Below are positions 62,662 through 64,000 of a stretch of DNA of 64,000 nt, piece after piece. Under the pieces are notes generated by a model. It had not been told where the DNA came from, made no database searches, and saw only the letters and a program-made list of their open reading frames with translations. This DNA is from Streptomyces sp. NBC_01262 (lineage in GTDB: Bacteria; Actinomycetota; Actinomycetes; Streptomycetales; Streptomycetaceae). Positions within the stretch are counted from its first letter, which is position 1. Each line of letters starts with the position of its first letter. The translations under genes were made by a program, and so were the position numbers. The DNA lies in NCBI RefSeq assembly GCF_036226365.1, contig NZ_CP108462.1, forward strand, positions 1,674,001 to 1,738,000, written 5' to 3'.

Positions 62662-64000
62662 GTGAAGAGAGCTGTGAAGATCGCCGTGACCTGCGTGTCC
62701 ACGGGAGTCGTGGCGCTGGGGGGCGTCGGCGTGTACAAGGCCGTGCACACCGAGAGCGGGCCGCCGCAGTACGACGCGTCGTCGCCGGCCACCGCACCAC
62801 CGAGCGACGCCGACGCTGAGAAGACGGCCCGGGCGTTCCTGAAGGCCTGGGCCGCGGGATCCGCCCGCTACGGGGAAGCCGCGGACGAAACCGACGCCCC
62901 GGCCACGGCCCGCCGGGCGCTGCGCGGCTATCGCGACGGACTGGGGCTGGCCTCGGTCGCCCTGACGAAGACCGCGGCGTCCGGCCCGACCCCCAACTCC
63001 TCCAACGGCACGCATGTCACCTTCACCGTCACCGCTCACGTCCGCGGCGGTACCTGGTCCTACGACGACAGCCTCGACGTACTGGCCAGTTCCAACGGCG
63101 CGCAGGCAGTGCACTGGGCGAACACGGTGCTCTACCCCAAGCTGCGGGACGGCCAGTCCCTGCGGGCGGGCACCCTCCCCGCGAGCACCTCCCCGGCCCA
63201 GGTACTCGCGGACGACGGCAGCACCGCGCTCACCTCGGCCGACTACCCGTCCCTGCGGGACATCATCACCACCATAGGCAAGAGCAGTGTCGGCGCCGGC
63301 GGGACACCCGCGACGGGAGTGTCCGTCATCGACGGCAAGGGCTCTGCGGTGTCGGTGGCCAAGACGTTCACCAAGGGCAAACCCGGCACGATCACGACCA
63401 CTATCGATCCCGGGTTCCAGGCCGTGGCCGAGGAGACGGTGAAGGGCCAGCCCAAATCGTCGGTGGTCGCCCTCGACTACACCACCGGGCAGATCAAGGC
63501 GGTCGCCTTCAACGGCTCCAGCGGCAACACCGCCTTCATGGGTTCCGCCGCGCCCGGCTCAACGATGAAGATGGTCACCGCGGCGGCCGTCATCGACAAG
63601 CTCGGCCTGACCCCGGCCTCGCCCGCCACCTGCACCAAGACCATCACCGCCGGCGGCACCACGTTCCACAACGAGGACGACGAGACCGACACCGGGGCCG
63701 ATCTGGAGCACGCGTTCGCGATCTCCTGCAATACCGCGTTCATCCACGTCGGCTACCAGATGCAGCCGGGCGACCTTGGCGACGAAGCCAAGAACGTCTT
63801 CGGTATCGGCAGCAGCTGGTCCATAGGCGGGGGCGTCTTCGTCCAGGACGGATCCGTTCCGGACGTCCCGCCGGACAACGCCACCCAAGCCGCCGACCTC
63901 ATCGGCCAGGGCAAGGTCCTGATGAACCCGCTGGCCATCGCGTCCATCGCCTCGACCATCGCGGACAGCCACTACCACCAGCCGATCATCCTGCCCAAGC
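62662..64000 (+). CDS. Penicillin-binding protein (partial, C-terminus outside window)
   Basis: At least 446 residues. An N-terminal membrane anchor (VKIAVTCVSTGVVALGGVGV) is followed by an NTF2-like MecA_N-type domain (residues about 45-150), a dimerisation region, and a transpeptidase domain. The active-site SxxK is in SAAPGSTMKMVTAAA and SxN is in AISCNTAFIHVG; the KTG box would lie past the window edge. It cross-links peptidoglycan outside the membrane. GTG 62662 begins MKRAVKIAV. The MecA_N domain is typical of low-affinity class B enzymes. It shares an upstream motif with the lgt remnant, so these may once have been co-regulated envelope genes. Confidence 0.85.
   Translation, partial: MKRAVKIAVTCVSTGVVALGGVGVYKAVHTESGPPQYDASSPATAPPSDADAEKTARAFLKAWAAGSARYGEAADETDAPATARRALRGYRDGLGLASVALTKTAASGPTPNSSNGTHVTFTVTAHVRGGTWSYDDSLDVLASSNGAQAVHWANTVLYPKLRDGQSLRAGTLPASTSPAQVLADDGSTALTSADYPSLRDIITTIGKSSVGAGGTPATGVSVIDGKGSAVSVAKTFTKGKPGTITTTIDPGFQAVAEETVKGQPKSSVVALDYTTGQIKAVAFNGSSGNTAFMGSAAPGSTMKMVTAAAVIDKLGLTPASPATCTKTITAGGTTFHNEDDETDTGADLEHAFAISCNTAFIHVGYQMQPGDLGDEAKNVFGIGSSWSIGGGVFVQDGSVPDVPPDNATQAADLIGQGKVLMNPLAIASIASTIADSHYHQPIILPK

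Overview
The window reads as chromosome of a Streptomyces-like actinomycete. The DNA is very GC-rich, codons strongly favour G/C in third position, GTG and TTG starts are common, and genes overlap by ATGA/GTGA/TGATG. The block 3-hydroxyacyl-CoA dehydrogenase - TetR - ccr - ethylmalonyl-CoA mutase - MaoC hydratase - acyl-CoA dehydrogenase - psd - pssA matches, from memory, the Streptomyces coelicolor SCO6475-SCO6467 neighbourhood. No rRNA, tRNA or CRISPR array was recognised.

Region 1 (1-12.7 kb) is conserved core: a partial ArsR regulator, a GNAT acetyltransferase, a HEAT-repeat protein, the ethylmalonyl-CoA pathway genes with their regulator, phosphatidylethanolamine synthesis (psd, pssA) and glycerate kinase. 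The malyl/methylmalyl-CoA lyase gene expected between the mutase and the hydratase is absent; a 53-codon ORF occupies its place.

Region 2 (12.7-30.6 kb) is an accessory island. It opens where an ADP-ribosylglycohydrolase gene is cut off against a transposase remnant. It carries a probable antiphage block: a zinc-ribbon protein, a PD-(D/E)XK-like nuclease, a small partner protein, a 2,089-residue nuclease-STAND NTPase resembling Avs proteins, a membrane-anchored protein, a SIR2-domain protein and a divergent trypsin-like protease. Its right side is decayed: a P450 remnant, a toxin-like remnant, and a complete IS5-family element that splits a gene.

Region 3 (30.6-52.8 kb) is strongly sulfur- and redox-themed. 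It holds a SulP transporter with a MerR regulator, an ArsR-rhodanese regulator with a broken TusA-like gene, a metallo-beta-lactamase/rhodanese protein with an MFS transporter, and a YeiH-type exporter with a LysR regulator. Then comes a long co-directional cluster: a GntR regulator, an AprA-like flavoprotein, a HEAT protein, an AprB-like ferredoxin, a sulfonate/nitrate-type ABC transporter whose binding protein carries a NosL-like tail, a second ferredoxin, a redoxin-like protein, 2-oxoacid:ferredoxin oxidoreductase (KorAB) and an Mrp Fe-S carrier. The substrate is not evident from sequence.

Region 4 (53-59.6 kb) is a three-gene operon: an unrecognised beta-rich protein, a membrane protein with a Clp-N-type domain, and a 1,297-residue membrane TPR-CHAT protease. 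It ends at a strong terminator and looks like a protease-effector conflict system.

Region 5 (59.6-64 kb) is rearranged: an MFS fragment fused to a truncated lgt, a frameshifted MarR gene, one hypothetical gene, and the start of a penicillin-binding protein that runs off the window. A 12-base motif recurs upstream of genes in regions 4 and 5.
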